A stretch of DNA of 30,997 nt, taken from an uncultured Collinsella sp. Lineage in GTDB: Bacteria > Actinomycetota > Coriobacteriia > Coriobacteriales > Coriobacteriaceae. Location: contig UQIY01000026.1 in NCBI GenBank assembly GCA_900541195.1, forward strand, positions 1 through 30,997, read 5' to 3'. Shown piece by piece: positions 6,069-15,216 of the stretch (the stretch's first letter is position 1; every line of letters begins with the position of its first letter). The position numbers and the translations under genes are program-made. The notes below the pieces were generated by a model. That model was not told the origin of the DNA. It did no database searches and worked only from the letters and a program-made list of their open reading frames with translations.

Positions 6069-8079
6069 CATGACGCTGTTTATCGCATCGCTTGCCGTCT
6101 CGTGCATCGGTGCGCTCGCCTCGGTTCTGCTGATCAAGGCCGATAACGCCGCCAAGACCGCCGGCTGCCTTGTCGGCGCCGTCGCCACGGTGCTTTCGTT
6201 TGTGGCCGGTATCCAGGCCGTGCTGGGCGATGTCACGTCGGTCGACACCATCGTGTTCTTCCCGTTTGCCCATTTCCAGCTGCTGCTCAATCAGCTGTCC
6301 GGCCTGTTCGTGGCGCTCATCTCGGTGCTCGCGTTTGCCGGTTCGATCTACGGTCTCAACTATTTTGATGAGTACCCGGGCAAAAAGGGCCGCGCCGGCT
6401 TCTTCTTTAACACCTTCGTGGCGTCCATGATGCTCGTCATCACCGCCGACAACGTGTTTTGGTTCCTGGTCGCCTTTGAGCTCATGTCGCTGACCTCGTA
6501 CTTCCTGGTCGTGATCGAGGAGAACGAGAACTCCATCCATGGCGGTTGGCTCTACTTTGTGATCGCGCACGTGGGCTTTGTGCTCATCATGGCGAGCTTC
6601 CTCACCATGACCAACTTCGCCGGCGGCTCGTTTGCCTTTGCGGATTTCCGCGCCACGCAGTTTAGCCCCGCGGTCGCATCCGTGTGCTTCGTGCTCGCCT
6701 TCTTTGGCTTTGGCGCCAAGGCCGGTATCATTCCGCTGCACGGCTGGCTGCCCAAGGCGCATCCCGAGGCGCCGTCCAACGTGTCGGCCCTCATGTCCGG
6801 CGGCATGATCAAGATCGGTATCTTCGGCATCCTTAAGGTTGGTCTCGACCTGCTCTCCGCCTCGGGCGTTCAGGTCTGGTGGGGCCTTATGGTCATGGTC
6901 TTCGGTGCGATCTCGTCGGTCCTCGGCGTGGCCTTCGCCCTGCAGGAGCATGACATCAAGCGCCTGCTGGCCTATCACTCCGTCGAGAACATCGGCATCA
7001 TTCTGCTCGGCGTCGGCGCCTCCATGGCCGCCATGGCGCTCAACTCTGTCGGCATCGCCGTCCTGGCTCTGATGGCCGCCCTCTACCACACGTTTAACCA
7101 CGCGATGTTTAAGGGCGAGCTGTTCTTGGGCGCCGGTGCGCTGCTGTACTCCACGGGTACCCGCAATATGGAGAAGATGGGCGGCCTGTTCCGTCGTATG
7201 CCGGCAACGGCCATCTGCTTCCTTATTGGCGCGCTTGCCATCTCGGCCATCCCGCCCTTCAACGGCTTTGTGTCCGAGTGGTTTACCTATCAGTCGCTGT
7301 TTAATGCCGCCATGCAGGGTGACAAGGCCGTCATGATCGTGGCCGTGTTCGCTGCCGTCGCGCTTGCCATTACCGGCGCGCTGGCTGTCACGTGCTTCGT
7401 CAAGGCCTATGACGTCTCCTTTGCCTCCGCGCCCCGCTCCGAGGCCGCGGCCAATGCCAAGGAGGTTCCCGCCCCCATGGTGTTTGCGCAGGGCCTGCTC
7501 GCGGCCATCTGCGTCGTGCTGGGCATTGGCGCTCCCGTGATCGCGCCCGTGCTGGTCGATGTCGCCGCGTCCGTGCTGCATCCGTACGGTGGCGTGTTTG
7601 CCGCCGAGGGCATGGAGCTCATGAACCAGTACTCCGGCGCTGCCACCTCCACGCCCGCGATCGCCATTGCGCTCGTGGTGCTCGTCGGCCTTGCCTGCGG
7701 TTATCGCAAGCTCAAGACCGTCGGCAAGGTGCAGAAGTCCCAGCCGTGGGCATGCGGCTATGCTCCCAACGAGCATATGCCCGTCGTGGCCACGACCTTT
7801 GCCTCCGAGGTGTCCTGGTTTATGCAGCCGCTCTACACGCTGCGCGACCGCTGCACGGCCGTCTGCTGGTCCATCGCGCACTTCTTCCAGAAGCTCACCG
7901 GTGTGGCCGAGGCTGTGGAGCCCGTACCCGACAAGGTTCTCGTCGATGCCCCGCATAAGGGTGTCGAGAAGCTCGCCGACCTCGCGACTAAGCTCGAGGG
8001 CGGCAACTACAGCATCTATATCTGCTACATCGTCGCGGCACTCGTGGTGTTCCTCGTGCTCGCCGTGCAAATGGGTTAA
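6061..8079 (+). CDS. hyfB: Hydrogenase-4 component B, NuoL/antiporter-like membrane subunit
   Basis: 672 residues, matching E. coli HyfB. It is a polytopic membrane protein of the proton-conducting membrane transporter family. Many hydrophobic helices are visible. The conserved core includes FELMSLTSYFLV (near residue 140), GAKAGIIPLHGWLPKAHPEAP (about 218-238), and a HxxxNxxFKGELF-type motif (YHTFNHAMFKGELFLG). The Glu in the FELMS helix and the Lys in GAKAG correspond to the charged residues of the ion channel in complex I antiporter subunits. It is likely to couple formate-driven H2 evolution to H+ or Na+ translocation. The start ATG 6061 lies inside the end of hyfA with AGAAGGGAG upstream. 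It is followed 12 bases later by hyfC. Confidence 0.93.
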   Translation: MDSMTLFIASLAVSCIGALASVLLIKADNAAKTAGCLVGAVATVLSFVAGIQAVLGDVTSVDTIVFFPFAHFQLLLNQLSGLFVALISVLAFAGSIYGLNYFDEYPGKKGRAGFFFNTFVASMMLVITADNVFWFLVAFELMSLTSYFLVVIEENENSIHGGWLYFVIAHVGFVLIMASFLTMTNFAGGSFAFADFRATQFSPAVASVCFVLAFFGFGAKAGIIPLHGWLPKAHPEAPSNVSALMSGGMIKIGIFGILKVGLDLLSASGVQVWWGLMVMVFGAISSVLGVAFALQEHDIKRLLAYHSVENIGIILLGVGASMAAMALNSVGIAVLALMAALYHTFNHAMFKGELFLGAGALLYSTGTRNMEKMGGLFRRMPATAICFLIGALAISAIPPFNGFVSEWFTYQSLFNAAMQGDKAVMIVAVFAAVALAITGALAVTCFVKAYDVSFASAPRSEAAANAKEVPAPMVFAQGLLAAICVVLGIGAPVIAPVLVDVAASVLHPYGGVFAAEGMELMNQYSGAATSTPAIAIALVVLVGLACGYRKLKTVGKVQKSQPWACGYAPNEHMPVVATTFASEVSWFMQPLYTLRDRCTAVCWSIAHFFQKLTGVAEAVEPVPDKVLVDAPHKGVEKLADLATKLEGGNYSIYICYIVAALVVFLVLAVQMG

Positions 8080-8091
8080 GGAGGGGAGAGC

Positions 8092-9018
8092 ATGAACAAC
8101 ATCGTACTTGCCGTTCTGCAGGGCGTGGTCGTTATGGCCGTCGCGCCGTTCTTCTCCGGTCTCGGCCGCGTGATCCGCGCCAAGATGCACAACCGTCGCG
8201 GCCCCAGCATCATGCAGGACTATCGCGACCTGGCCAAGCTCTTTGCGCGCCCCGAGTCCCAGAGCGAGGACGCGAGCTTTGCGCTGCGTATTATGCCGCC
8301 GCTGTTCTTCGCCGTCGCCTTTATGCTCGCGATGGGCCTGCCGCTCTTTACGGCACAAAGCCCCATCCCGGTCTTTGGTGACGCCATCACCATCATGTAC
8401 AGCCTGGCGCTCGCCCGCTTCTTCTTCGCCCTCTGCGGTGTGGATTCGTCCAACGCCTACGCCGGTATCGGCGGCGTTCGCGAGCTGCTCATGAGCGTGC
8501 TCATCGAGCCGTCCATGTTGCTGGCGCTGTTTGCCGCTGCCCTGGTGTGCGGCTCCACCGACATCGCCACCATGGGTCAGCACATCATGACGGGCGCCGT
8601 CGACGCGCCGGTCGCCGTGATCCTCGCTGGCATCGCCTTTGCGATTGCCTGCTACATGGAACTCGGCAAGCTGCCCTTTGATCAGGCCGAGGCCGAGCAG
8701 GAGCTTCAGGAAGGCCCGCTCGCCGAGCTTTCCGGCCCGTCGCTCGCCATGGCCAAGCTTGCCATGTCCATGAAACAGGTCCTGGTCGTCGCTTGGTTCT
8801 GCGCGATCTTCGTCCCCTGGGGCGAGCCCGCGACCGTGGGCGCCGCCGCCGTTCTGGGCGCAGTCATCTTCCTGGTGAAGTGCCTTATCGACTTTGTCGT
8901 GTGCGGCGTGATCGAGAACTCTTGCTCGCGCTCACGCTTTAAGGTGCTCGGCAATCAGACCTGGGCCGTCGTGGGCATCGCCGTTCTGGCGTTTGTCTTC
9001 GTGGTCGTCGACGTGTAG
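8092..9018 (+). CDS. hyfC: Hydrogenase-4 component C, NuoH-like membrane subunit
   Basis: 308 residues (E. coli HycD about 307, HyfC about 315). It is the membrane anchor equivalent to NuoH of complex I that docks the hydrogenase small and large subunits. Visible family signatures: GLGRVIRAKMHNRRGPS near the N-terminus (cf. NuoH RxQxRxGP), the KLPFDQAEAEQEL acidic loop (about residues 194-206) with the stretch EGPLAELSGPSLA after it, and about eight hydrophobic helices. The start ATG 8092 has GGAGGGGAG directly upstream. It is separated from hyfD by 15 bases. Confidence 0.92.
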   Translation: MNNIVLAVLQGVVVMAVAPFFSGLGRVIRAKMHNRRGPSIMQDYRDLAKLFARPESQSEDASFALRIMPPLFFAVAFMLAMGLPLFTAQSPIPVFGDAITIMYSLALARFFFALCGVDSSNAYAGIGGVRELLMSVLIEPSMLLALFAAALVCGSTDIATMGQHIMTGAVDAPVAVILAGIAFAIACYMELGKLPFDQAEAEQELQEGPLAELSGPSLAMAKLAMSMKQVLVVAWFCAIFVPWGEPATVGAAAVLGAVIFLVKCLIDFVVCGVIENSCSRSRFKVLGNQTWAVVGIAVLAFVFVVVDV

Positions 9019-9033
9019 GAGAAGGGAGAAACA

Positions 9034-10491
9034 ATGTCATTTGCAGTCAGTCTGTCCCTTCTCGGCTTGGTCGCTATCGCGGCCCCGATGGTGGCCTCGG
9101 TGCTCGTCGCCCTGTTCCCCCGTCCGTACGCCAAGTGGTTCAGCGTTTTGGGTGCCGCCGTCTCGACGGTCTGCACCGTCGCCCTCGCCGCGAATTTCGC
9201 CGGCGCCGGCATGCCCGACACGCAGGTCCCCCTGATCTCGTTTGGGCAGACCCTCGTCATGGGATTCACCTTCGATCGCATGAGCACGCTGCTCGCGCCC
9301 GCCTTTGTGGGTATCGGCCTGCTTGTCGTGATCTATTCGATCCCCTATATGAGCGAGAATAACCGTGAGCATCCCGACGCGCCGCGTCGCCGCTTCTACG
9401 CGTACCTCGCGACCTTCATCGGTGCCATGGCCGGCCTCGTGTACAGCTCGACCCTTTTGGGCCAGCTCGTGTTCTTTGAGATCACGGGTGCGTGCTCTTG
9501 GGGCCTCATTAGCTACTACATGACGCCTACGGCCAAGAAGGCCGGTATGAAGGCCCTGATTATCACGCATATCGGTGCGCTCGGCCTGTATCTGGGCGCC
9601 GCTATCGTGTTTGCCCACACCGGCACCTTCGCCATCACCGCGATTGCCGGCCTCGACGCCAAGCTCAAGGCCATCGTCCTTTTGCTCGTGCTGTTTGCGG
9701 CCTGGGCCAAGTCCGCACAGGTTCCCATGTACATGTGGCTGCCTTCGGCCATGGAGGCACCGACGCCTGTTTCGGCCTACCTGCATGGTGCCTCGATGGT
9801 TAAGGTCGGCGTGTGCGTGTTTGCACGCGCGCTCGTCTCTGCCGGCGAGATTCCCGAGATCGTGGGCTGGGTCGCCATTATCGATGCCATGGTCACCATG
9901 CTCTTTGGCTTCCTTATGTACCTGCCGCAAAAGGACATGAAGCGCCTGCTGGCCTTCTCGACGATCGCCCAGCTCTCCTATGTGTTCTTTGGTCTGGGCC
10001 TTTCGGTCTTTGGCAGCCAGCTGGCCTTTGATGGCGCCGTGTGCCACATCTTTAACCACGCCTTCGCCAAGACGCTGTTCTTCCTGATCGCCGGTTCGTT
10101 CTCCTTTACGCTCGGCACGCGTATGCTGCCCAAGCTTCGCGGCATCGTAAAGAAGTACCCGATCTCGGGCGTGGGCTTCGGTGTCGCGGCACTCGCCATT
10201 GCCGGCGTGCCGCCCATGAACACGTTCTTCTCGAAGTTCCAGATCATCGCCGGCGGCTTCTCTGTGGGTGCCGGCAACGTCGCGATCCTGGTGCTCGTGT
10301 GCATCATGGTCGCCGAGACCGTCGCCACCTTTGCCTGGTTCCTCAAGTGGATGGGCTATTGCTTGCCCGGCGAGCCGAGCGAAGAGGTCGCTGCGGGTGC
10401 CCCGCTTCCCCGCGCGATGGCGTTCGTGTTCATCGTGCTCATCATCATGGTCATCGTCAGCGGCCCGCTTTCGGCCAGCTGGATCGGTTAG
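9034..10491 (+). CDS. hyfD: Hydrogenase-4 component D, antiporter-like membrane subunit
   Basis: 485 residues (E. coli HyfD about 479). It is a NuoL/M/N-type proton-conducting subunit. Motifs: FFEITGACSWGLISYYM (the FE helix Glu), AWAKSAQVPMYMWLPSAMEAPTPVSAYLHG (about 228-257, with the conserved Lys), MVKVG, and HIFNHAFAKTLFF. Its presence separates a Hyf (hydrogenase-4) type complex from the simpler Hyc type, which lacks this subunit. The start is ATG 9034 after GGAGAAGGGAG. The stop is followed by AGGAGG leading into hyfE. Confidence 0.92.
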   Translation: MSFAVSLSLLGLVAIAAPMVASVLVALFPRPYAKWFSVLGAAVSTVCTVALAANFAGAGMPDTQVPLISFGQTLVMGFTFDRMSTLLAPAFVGIGLLVVIYSIPYMSENNREHPDAPRRRFYAYLATFIGAMAGLVYSSTLLGQLVFFEITGACSWGLISYYMTPTAKKAGMKALIITHIGALGLYLGAAIVFAHTGTFAITAIAGLDAKLKAIVLLLVLFAAWAKSAQVPMYMWLPSAMEAPTPVSAYLHGASMVKVGVCVFARALVSAGEIPEIVGWVAIIDAMVTMLFGFLMYLPQKDMKRLLAFSTIAQLSYVFFGLGLSVFGSQLAFDGAVCHIFNHAFAKTLFFLIAGSFSFTLGTRMLPKLRGIVKKYPISGVGFGVAALAIAGVPPMNTFFSKFQIIAGGFSVGAGNVAILVLVCIMVAETVATFAWFLKWMGYCLPGEPSEEVAAGAPLPRAMAFVFIVLIIMVIVSGPLSASWIG

Positions 10492-10504
10492 GAGGTAGAA
10501 CGAC

Positions 10505-11157
10505 ATGGGTTATTCGATCGTCAACATCCTTGGCGGCCTTCTGATCGTCACGTCCACCATGGTGGTTGTCTCCAAGATCATCAAACATTCCATCCACTGG
10601 TATGCGGTGCAGTCGCTGGTGCTCGTGGGGCTTCTCGCCACGCTCGGCGTCACCACCGGTGCGCAGGAGCTGCTTATGTGGGCCGGATCTGCCTTTATCA
10701 CCAAGGTCGTCCTGGTCCCTTACATCCTCAACCGCGCATACAAGAAGATGGGCGAGCCGAGCGACGCATCGCTCAAGGCCGGCCTTAAGCCCGCGTGGGC
10801 CATTTGCATCATCGCCGTCGAGGTCGCGATTTGTTTGCCGTCGTGACGCAGATCAGCCTGCCCACGGCCGAGGTCGCAACGCCTGCGCTCGCCATTAGCT
10901 TCGCTCACTTCTTTGTGGGCCTCACCTGCATCATCTCGCAGCGCAACATCATGAAGCAGATCTTTGGATACTGCCTTATGGAAAACGGCAGCCATGTGAC
11001 GCTCGCGCTTTTGGCCCCCACCGCTCCCGAGATCATCGAGATCGGTATCGCCACCGACGCCATCTTTGCCGTCATCATCATGTCCATCGTCGTGCGTCGC
11101 ATTTGGGACGACTCCCACTCGCTCGATGCGCGCGACCTGTCCGAGCTGAGGGGGTAG
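10505..11157 (+). pseudogene. hyfE: Hydrogenase-4 component E with a one-base frameshift
   Basis: The first part (10505 onward, MGYSIVNILGG...) and the second part (to 11157, ending DLSELRG) are consecutive halves of HyfE in different frames. The upstream frame hits TGA at 10844-10846. The homology resumes in the -1 frame at about 10831 (LFAVVTQISLP...). Adding one T to the T run at 10830-10832 restores a 217-residue protein reading AILFAVVTQ, essentially the length of E. coli HyfE (216). The second half keeps the diagnostic CIISQRNIMKQIFGYCLMENGSH motif. HyfE is a NuoK-like membrane subunit. There is no classical X-XXY-YYZ slippery heptamer, so programmed frameshifting is not supported; either a sequencing/assembly deletion or a recent mutation explains it. 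All neighbouring subunits are intact. Confidence 0.88.
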
Positions 11158-11160
11158 TCC

Positions 11161-12720
11161 ATGGAAACGTTGATTCTCGCCCTGCTCGCGACTCCTTTGG
11201 TGTTCTCGCTGGTCATGGCGTTTTTGCCCAAGAACACGTCCTATAACGTGTTTGCCGGTCTCAACCTGGTCTCCGTCGCAGCCGTCCTGGTGCTGTCGAT
11301 TGTGACGGCCGGTGACGTCCTTATGAGCGGCGACACCGCGAGCGCTCTTGGCCTGTGGTTCCACCTCGATTCGCTGGGCGCCATCTTTGTGCTGCTCATC
11401 GGCTTTATCGGTTTTCTTACCGGGCTGTTCTCACTTCCCTATGTAAAGGCCGATATCGAGGAGGGCTCCATGCCCGCCGAGCGCGCCAAGCAGTATTTTG
11501 CGCTGTTTAGCCTGTTTGTGTTCACCATGCTGCTCGCGTGCCTGTCCAACAACATGATCCTCACGTGGGCCGCCGTGGAGGCAACCACGCTTTCCACCGT
11601 GTTCCTCGTGGGTATCTACAAGAACAAGACGGCCCTCGAGGCGTCTTGGAAGTATGCGATGGTCTGCACCGCCGGCGTGGCCTTTGGCCTGTTCGGTACA
11701 CTGCTGATCTACGCCAACGCCGCCGACGTGATTCCCAACGCCCACGAGGCCGCATTCCTGTCGTGCGTGCTGCCGTATGCCGACCAGTTCGACCCGACGC
11801 TCATGCGCCTCGCCTTTGCGTTTATCGTGATCGGCTTTGGCACCAAGGCCGGCCTGTTCCCCATGCACACTTGGCTGCCCGATGCCCACTCCCAGGCCCC
11901 GAGCCCTGTCTCGGCCCTGCTCTCGGGCGTGCTGCTTAAGTGCGCCATGCTTGTGATCATGCGCTTCTACGGCTTTACTATCCAGGCTGTGGGTGCCGAG
12001 TATCCGCAACTTTTGCTGTTGATCGTCGGCACGCTGTCCATTTTGGTGGCGGCGCTTTCGATGTTTCGCCAGGACGACCTCAAGCGCCGCTTTGCGTACT
12101 CGTCTGTGGAGAACGTGGGCGTTATCGCCCTGTGCCTGGGTATCGGTGGCCCGCTGGGTATCGCCGCGGCCCTGCTGCACTGCGTGTTCCACGGCTTTAC
12201 CAAGACGCTTGCCTTCTGCGTGTCCGGCAACATCCAGCACGCCTTTGGTACGCGTAGCCTGGCCAAGATTCAGGGTGTCGTCGAGGTTGCCCCCGCAACC
12301 GCCGCGCTCGCCGTCCTGGCGCTGCTCGGTCTTGGCGCCTTCCCGCCCTTTGGCATGTTTATCTCCGAGTTCCTGACTTTTGTCGCCGGTGTTACCGCCG
12401 GTCCCATGTGGCTGGTCGTCGTGGTCGCCCTCGGTCTTACCGTGGCCATCTCCGCGCTCACCCGCATCGCACTCAAGTCGGTATTCGGCCATGCGCCCCA
12501 GGGCATGGGCAAGCATGAGGCTCCGGCGCTCATGCTTATTCCCGAAATCATCCTGGCTGTCATGATCTTGTGGTTTGGCATCGCCACCCCGCTGCCTCTC
12601 GTGCACGGTGTGGAGACCGCGACTGGCATCGTGCTCGAGCAGAGCACCGAGGAACTTCACGCGACGCCGATGTACCGCGCTGTGTTCGGTACCGAGACCG
12701 CTCAGAGCGAGGTGGAGTAA
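11161..12720 (+). CDS. hyfF: Hydrogenase-4 component F, antiporter-like membrane subunit
   Basis: 519 residues (E. coli HyfF about 526). It is the third NuoL/M/N-type ion-conducting subunit of the complex. Conserved segments: AAVEATTLSTVFLVGIYKN (channel Glu), GTKAGLFPMHTWLPDAHSQAP (about 228-248), KRRFAYSSVENVG and HCVFHGFTKTLAF. Its start ATG 11161 lies three bases after the hyfE stop, with GAGGGGG upstream, so expression may depend on translation of the hyfE second half. It ends three bases before hyfG. Confidence 0.93.
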   Translation: METLILALLATPLVFSLVMAFLPKNTSYNVFAGLNLVSVAAVLVLSIVTAGDVLMSGDTASALGLWFHLDSLGAIFVLLIGFIGFLTGLFSLPYVKADIEEGSMPAERAKQYFALFSLFVFTMLLACLSNNMILTWAAVEATTLSTVFLVGIYKNKTALEASWKYAMVCTAGVAFGLFGTLLIYANAADVIPNAHEAAFLSCVLPYADQFDPTLMRLAFAFIVIGFGTKAGLFPMHTWLPDAHSQAPSPVSALLSGVLLKCAMLVIMRFYGFTIQAVGAEYPQLLLLIVGTLSILVAALSMFRQDDLKRRFAYSSVENVGVIALCLGIGGPLGIAAALLHCVFHGFTKTLAFCVSGNIQHAFGTRSLAKIQGVVEVAPATAALAVLALLGLGAFPPFGMFISEFLTFVAGVTAGPMWLVVVVALGLTVAISALTRIALKSVFGHAPQGMGKHEAPALMLIPEIILAVMILWFGIATPLPLVHGVETATGIVLEQSTEELHATPMYRAVFGTETAQSEVE

Positions 12721-12723
12721 CGA

Positions 12724-14496
12724 ATGATTGAAACTGAGAACAAGGTGTATGCCCGTCGCTGCGAGAGCCATGTCGAGGCCCTGCGCCGCGCCGTTCCGGG
12801 CTGCATCGAGAAGGTCGAGTGGCAGTGCGAGGACCAGCTGACGATCACCGTCAAGCAGGACAAGCTGCCCGAGGCCGTCCACTACCTGTATTACGAGCGC
12901 TACGGCTGGATTCCCGTGATCGTCGGCAACGACGAGCGCGGTCTGTGCGGTCGCTACGCCGTGTACTACGTCATCTCCATGGAGGGGGAGGACCCCGGCT
13001 GGGTGACCGTGCGCACCGAGGTCGATCCCGCCAAGATGACGTTCCCGTCCGTGACGCCGTTCGTCCCCGCCTGCGTGTGGGGCGAGCGCGAGCTTCGCGA
13101 CATGTTCGGCCTGATCCCCGAGGGTCTGCCCGACCGTCGCCGCCTGGTGCTGCCCGATGACTGGCCCAGCGGCCTGTACCCGCTGCGCAAGGACTCCATG
13201 GACTACCGTTTCCGTCCTGCTCCCGCGAGCGACATGGAAAACTACGAGTTCTTGGCCGATACCAAGGGCAAGGAGACCACGCTCGTCCCCATGGGCCCGT
13301 TGCACATTACCTCCGACGAGCCCGGCCACTTCCGCCTGTTTGTCGAGGGCGAGACGATCGTCGACGCCGACTACCGCCTGTTCTACGTGCACCGCGGCAT
13401 GGAGAAGGTCGCCGAGACGCGCCTGAACTATGACGCCGTGACGTTCCTCGCCGACCGCATCTGCGGCATCTGCGGCTGCGCCCACTCGGTGGCCTATGCC
13501 GAGGCCGTCGAGCGCGCCCAGGGCATCCATGTCCCGCCGCGCGCCCAGTACATTCGCGCCATCATGCTCGAGGTCGAGCGTCTGCACTCGCATCTGCTCA
13601 ACATTGGCCTGGCGTCGCACTACACGGGCTTCGACTCCGGCTTCCAGCAGTTCTTCCGCGTCCGCGAGAAGTCCATGGACCTGGCCGAGAAGCTCTCCGG
13701 TCACCGCAAGACCTACGGCCTCAACGTGATCGGCGGCGTGCGTCGCGACATTTTGGCTGAGCAGAAGCTTTCCACGCTCACGACCATCCACCAGCTGCGC
13801 TCCGAGGTTCAGGAACTCGTCGACGTCTTGCTCTCCACGCCCAACTTTATTGAGCGCACGAGCGGTATCGGCATCTTGGACCGCAAGATCGCACGCGACT
13901 TCTCGCCGGTCGGCCCGCTCATGCGTGGCTCGGGCTATGCCCGCGACGTGCGCTTTGACCATCCCTTCGACGGCTACGCCGATCCGGATGTTCAGAAGAT
14001 GCATGCTGCCACGGCCGACACCTGCGATGCCTTCGGCCGCACCGCCGTTCGCATCCAGGAGGTCTACGATTCGATCGACATGATCGAGACCATGCTCGAG
14101 AACTGCCCGTCGGGCCCCATCCTCACCACGGATTGGGAGTACACCCCGCACAAGTACGCCATCGGCGCCACCGAGGCGCCGCGCGGCGAGGACGTGCACT
14201 GGGCCATGCTCGGCAACAACCAGAAGTGCTACCGCTGGCGCGCCAAGGCAGCTACGTACAGCAACTGGCCGGTCCTGCGCTACATGTTCCGCGGTAACAC
14301 CGTTGGCGACGCGGCGCTGATCGTCGGCTCGCTCGACCCGTGCTACTCCTGCACCGACCGCGTGACGGTGACCGATGTCGCCGCCAAGCGCGACCACGTG
14401 CTCGACAAGGAGCAGTTCGAGAACGTCTGGCGCGACAAGTCGCCGCTTGCGGGCGAGGGCACCATGGCCGCTCCGCTCGATGAGGAGGCGCTCTAA
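12724..14496 (+). CDS. hyfG: [NiFe] hydrogenase large subunit fused to NuoC-like domain, group 4 (HycE/HyfG)
   Basis: 590 residues. The N-terminal part (about 1-170) is the NuoC-like domain (WGERELRDMFGL). The rest is the NuoD/hydrogenase large subunit. Nickel ligands are C247 and C250 (RICGICGCAHS) and C540 and C543 (DPCYSC). It reduces protons to H2 in the cytoplasm. HycE is cleaved after the Arg of CTDR; the equivalent here is R546, leaving a removable C-terminal extension of 44 residues, consistent with the HycI protease gene in the same operon. All four ligands are Cys; there is no selenocysteine. The precursor is slightly longer than E. coli HycE (about 570). Its downstream neighbour hyfH starts one base after the stop. 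Confidence 0.95.
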   Translation: MIETENKVYARRCESHVEALRRAVPGCIEKVEWQCEDQLTITVKQDKLPEAVHYLYYERYGWIPVIVGNDERGLCGRYAVYYVISMEGEDPGWVTVRTEVDPAKMTFPSVTPFVPACVWGERELRDMFGLIPEGLPDRRRLVLPDDWPSGLYPLRKDSMDYRFRPAPASDMENYEFLADTKGKETTLVPMGPLHITSDEPGHFRLFVEGETIVDADYRLFYVHRGMEKVAETRLNYDAVTFLADRICGICGCAHSVAYAEAVERAQGIHVPPRAQYIRAIMLEVERLHSHLLNIGLASHYTGFDSGFQQFFRVREKSMDLAEKLSGHRKTYGLNVIGGVRRDILAEQKLSTLTTIHQLRSEVQELVDVLLSTPNFIERTSGIGILDRKIARDFSPVGPLMRGSGYARDVRFDHPFDGYADPDVQKMHAATADTCDAFGRTAVRIQEVYDSIDMIETMLENCPSGPILTTDWEYTPHKYAIGATEAPRGEDVHWAMLGNNQKCYRWRAKAATYSNWPVLRYMFRGNTVGDAALIVGSLDPCYSCTDRVTVTDVAAKRDHVLDKEQFENVWRDKSPLAGEGTMAAPLDEEAL

Positions 14497-14497
14497 T

Positions 14498-15214
14498 ATG
14501 CTGAAGCTTTGGAAGGTCAACGCCAAGGCCGGCGACGCGACGGTCAAGTACCCGTTTGCGCCGTTCCCCACCAACAAGGACATGCGCGGCAAGCCCGAGC
14601 ACAACGCCGAGCTCTGCATCGCCTGCGGTGCCCGCGGCGTGGCGTGCCCGGCCGATGCCATTCGCATGGACACCGACCTTGCGGCCGATACCATTACCTG
14701 GTCGATCGACTACGGTCGCTGCATCTTCTGCGGCCGCTGCGAGGAGGCCTGCCCCATGGAGGCCATCAAGCTCACCGAGGAGTTTGAGCTGGCCGTCATG
14801 AGTAAGGACGACCTCACCAGCAAGAGCGTCTATACGCTCGAGCACTGCTCGCGTTGCGGCAAGCCGTTTGCGCCGCACAAGGAGATCGACTACGCCAAGC
14901 GCCTGCTGCAAAAGGCCGGCGGCATGGAGGCCGAGCAGGCCGCCCGCACCGTCGGTATGTGCCAGGAGTGCAAGCGCGAGCTCGACGCCCTGCGCGCCGC
15001 CTCGGCCGTAAAGACCGGCAACGCGCACGGCATGGCTGCCAACGAGACGCTTGCATCCGGCGAGCCCCAGGGCCCCGGCATGGAGTATCTTGGCGGCCAC
15101 GGCGTGAACCCGGAGTATGTCGACCGCGAGCTCAACCCCGATGCGCCCGAGATCCCCGCTGGACCTGCGCCGGTCGAGGGCATCATCATGGATTTCGATA
15201 CGAAGGAGGAGTAA
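14498..15214 (+). CDS. hyfH: Hydrogenase-4 component H, NuoI-like ferredoxin subunit with an altered cluster motif
   Basis: 238 residues from ATG 14498. It bridges electrons to HyfI. The region KYPFAPFPTNKDMRGKPEHN and the second cluster CIFCGRCEEACP are typical of HycF/HyfH. The first cluster reads CIACGARGVACP: the third of four cysteines is Arg (CGC; TGC would be Cys), so only three ligands of this 4Fe-4S motif remain. A third Cys set (CSRCGKPF ... CQEC) resembles the rubredoxin-like zinc or iron site of HycF. The protein is about 57 residues longer than E. coli HycF/HyfH, with an acidic, proline-rich tail from about residue 180. It is tightly packed in the operon. Confidence 0.9.
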   Translation: MLKLWKVNAKAGDATVKYPFAPFPTNKDMRGKPEHNAELCIACGARGVACPADAIRMDTDLAADTITWSIDYGRCIFCGRCEEACPMEAIKLTEEFELAVMSKDDLTSKSVYTLEHCSRCGKPFAPHKEIDYAKRLLQKAGGMEAEQAARTVGMCQECKRELDALRAASAVKTGNAHGMAANETLASGEPQGPGMEYLGGHGVNPEYVDRELNPDAPEIPAGPAPVEGIIMDFDTKEE

Positions 15215-15216
15215 CC

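Noticed and set aside
10844..10846. TGA in hyfE as a second selenocysteine codon
   Set aside because: Reading through in the same frame gives sequence unlike HyfE, whereas homology resumes in the -1 frame; this is a frameshift, not recoding.
10826..10846. Programmed -1 ribosomal frameshift in hyfE
   Set aside because: No X-XXY-YYZ slippery heptamer is present, and a single added T restores a normal-length protein, so an indel is simpler.
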